Origin: Providencia zhijiangensis
Lineage (GTDB): Bacteria > Pseudomonadota > Gammaproteobacteria > Enterobacterales > Enterobacteriaceae
NCBI RefSeq assembly: GCF_030315915.2
Contig: NZ_CP135990.1
Location: forward strand, 2,976,001 to 3,040,000
Length of the DNA stretch: 64,000 nt
Reading direction: 5' to 3'
Position numbers and translations under genes: made by a program. Position 1 is the stretch's first letter, and the number at the start of each line of letters is the position of its first letter. The notes under the pieces are model-generated. The model saw nothing but the letters and a program-made list of their open reading frames with translations, searched no databases and had not been told where the DNA came from. This document shows positions 63,046-64,000 of this stretch, one piece after another.

Positions 63046-64000
63046 TTATTTTAAGTACTCTGCCATCGGCAGTAAGAAGCGCCGAGTATTACTCAGCAGC
63101 GATTCAATCAATGAACTATTTATGCTTCTGCAAGCTCTCAATACATAATCATCTTCCATTTCACCCACTTTCATTTGGCTTCCTTGTAGGCTTTGCAGTA
63201 GCGCCGATAACGCCTTTTGCTGCACATCTTCCGACATAAAGTCATATTCCTTTGTTTTTTTATCAAAACACGCCGAAATCCAATTCCAACCACTCTGGTT
63301 TAGCAGAATTAGTGGTGTATTCATTCCTTCACAATACCCTTCAATAAGCGTATTCAAGTGTACTTTTGCATACTCTGAGGATATGGCAGAAAAATGCCAA
63401 ACACTGTTTTCTCGCCCTAATGCGATGCTTTCACCTTCACGAACAAACGCATTAAAAAACAAATGTTCTATCCATAATTGCACGCCATCATTGGCAGTAA
63501 GATAAGCAGGTCGATAACGCAATATTCCTGACTCGTGAACATTTCGCAATAAACCTGTAATTTTGATCTCATGTATTTCACACTCAATCGGATAATCGAC
63601 ACGTCGATCGCCGTACTCTTTCACTTTTTCAGCTAATGGAGCAATATCATTCAATTGCTTCTCCCAAAATAGCTGGCCAAATTGTTTGGCGGGTAATTGC
63701 CCTGAGGCTTTTAATGCATGATAAAGGGGATTTGGGTCTTCATCTTTGACTAACAAATCTAGCACTTGGTCATTGATTTTATAGCGTTGCAATCCCCCCA
63801 ATACAAATGGCTCTTCCTCTGGAAGTTCAGTCTCTTCAATTGAAAAATGCACTTTTAAGCGTTGTTGAAAAAAGCCACGTATAGGGTGTCGATAAAAACG
63901 TAAAATCTGTTCTAACGATAACTCTGTAATAGGTTCTCGTTGTTCTAATACTGACGTAAACGACTTAGCCGCTTGCTCTACGCTTTTTGCGGCTGGCAGC
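63046..64000 (-). CDS. recC: RecBCD exonuclease V, subunit gamma (RecC), 3' part
   Basis: RecC recognises Chi and splits the duplex. Only the last 318 or so codons are in the window; the frame is open to the edge. The joined reading RHPIRGFFQQRLKVHFSIEE followed by TELPEEEPF is a RecC hallmark, so the GTG at 63852 is not a start. It leads the recC-ptrA-recB-recD run. Confidence 0.96.
   Translation of the reverse strand, partial: LPAAKSVEQAAKSFTSVLEQREPITELSLEQILRFYRHPIRGFFQQRLKVHFSIEETELPEEEPFVLGGLQRYKINDQVLDLLVKDEDPNPLYHALKASGQLPAKQFGQLFWEKQLNDIAPLAEKVKEYGDRRVDYPIECEIHEIKITGLLRNVHESGILRYRPAYLTANDGVQLWIEHLFFNAFVREGESIALGRENSVWHFSAISSEYAKVHLNTLIEGYCEGMNTPLILLNQSGWNWISACFDKKTKEYDFMSEDVQQKALSALLQSLQGSQMKVGEMEDDYVLRACRSINSSLIESLLSNTRRFLLPMAEYLK

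Overview
The window is a piece of a gammaproteobacterial chromosome of the order Enterobacterales, most likely Providencia or a close member of the Morganellaceae. The reasons are near-E. coli gene order in two long blocks, protein lengths almost identical to E. coli, an AT-rich base composition, and the variable region of the partial 16S gene (about 425-475), which looks Providencia-like. The genus is inferred from memory of these families, not from a search. There are no insertion sequences, phage genes or CRISPR arrays; nearly all of it is core genome.

Block 1 (1-35424) matches the E. coli rrnH-dapD region. It runs: 5' part of a 16S rRNA with its P1/P2 promoters and boxA leader (minus strand); gmhB (heptose synthesis); metNIQ (methionine ABC importer with a MetJ operator); rcsF-trmO; proS; nlpE; rof; tilS; accA; dnaE; rnhB; the lipid A and envelope cluster lpxB-lpxA-fabZ-lpxD-skp-bamA-rseP-cdsA-uppS-dxr; the translation cluster frr-pyrH-tsf-rpsB with an S2 leader; then divergent map-glnD-dapD. 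The long minus-strand run couples isoprenoid carrier, phospholipid, lipid A and outer-membrane assembly genes with DNA polymerase III alpha and fatty acid synthesis.

Block 2 (about 35937-64000) opens with a YaeH-family gene, then jumps to the E. coli 63-64 min region: yqcC-truC-yqcA, syd, queF, ppnN, xni, rlmM, ygdD, gcvA, the sRNA gcvB, csdA-csdE, tcdA, mltA, three initiator tRNAs, amiC, argA, an uncharacterised acidic protein, recD-recB-ptrA and the 3' part of recC. The junction between the blocks is a rearrangement relative to E. coli and lies next to a 512-base non-coding stretch with a strong compound palindrome.

The most interesting non-coding signal is between a VirK/YbjX-family gene and syd. 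The minus strand there encodes what looks like a compact CsrB-type RNA: three tandem hairpins each with an AGGA(U/A) loop, further GGA motifs, a strong intrinsic terminator, and a perfect GacA/UvrY-type palindrome about 170 bases upstream. csrB sits at the same place in E. coli. GcvB is also present and highly conserved. Other regulatory sites that can be read directly are tandem ARG boxes at argA, the MetJ operator at metN, the rpsB leader and promoter, alternative hairpins before rof, and many intrinsic terminators. The least understood gene is the acidic, internally duplicated protein between argA and recD.
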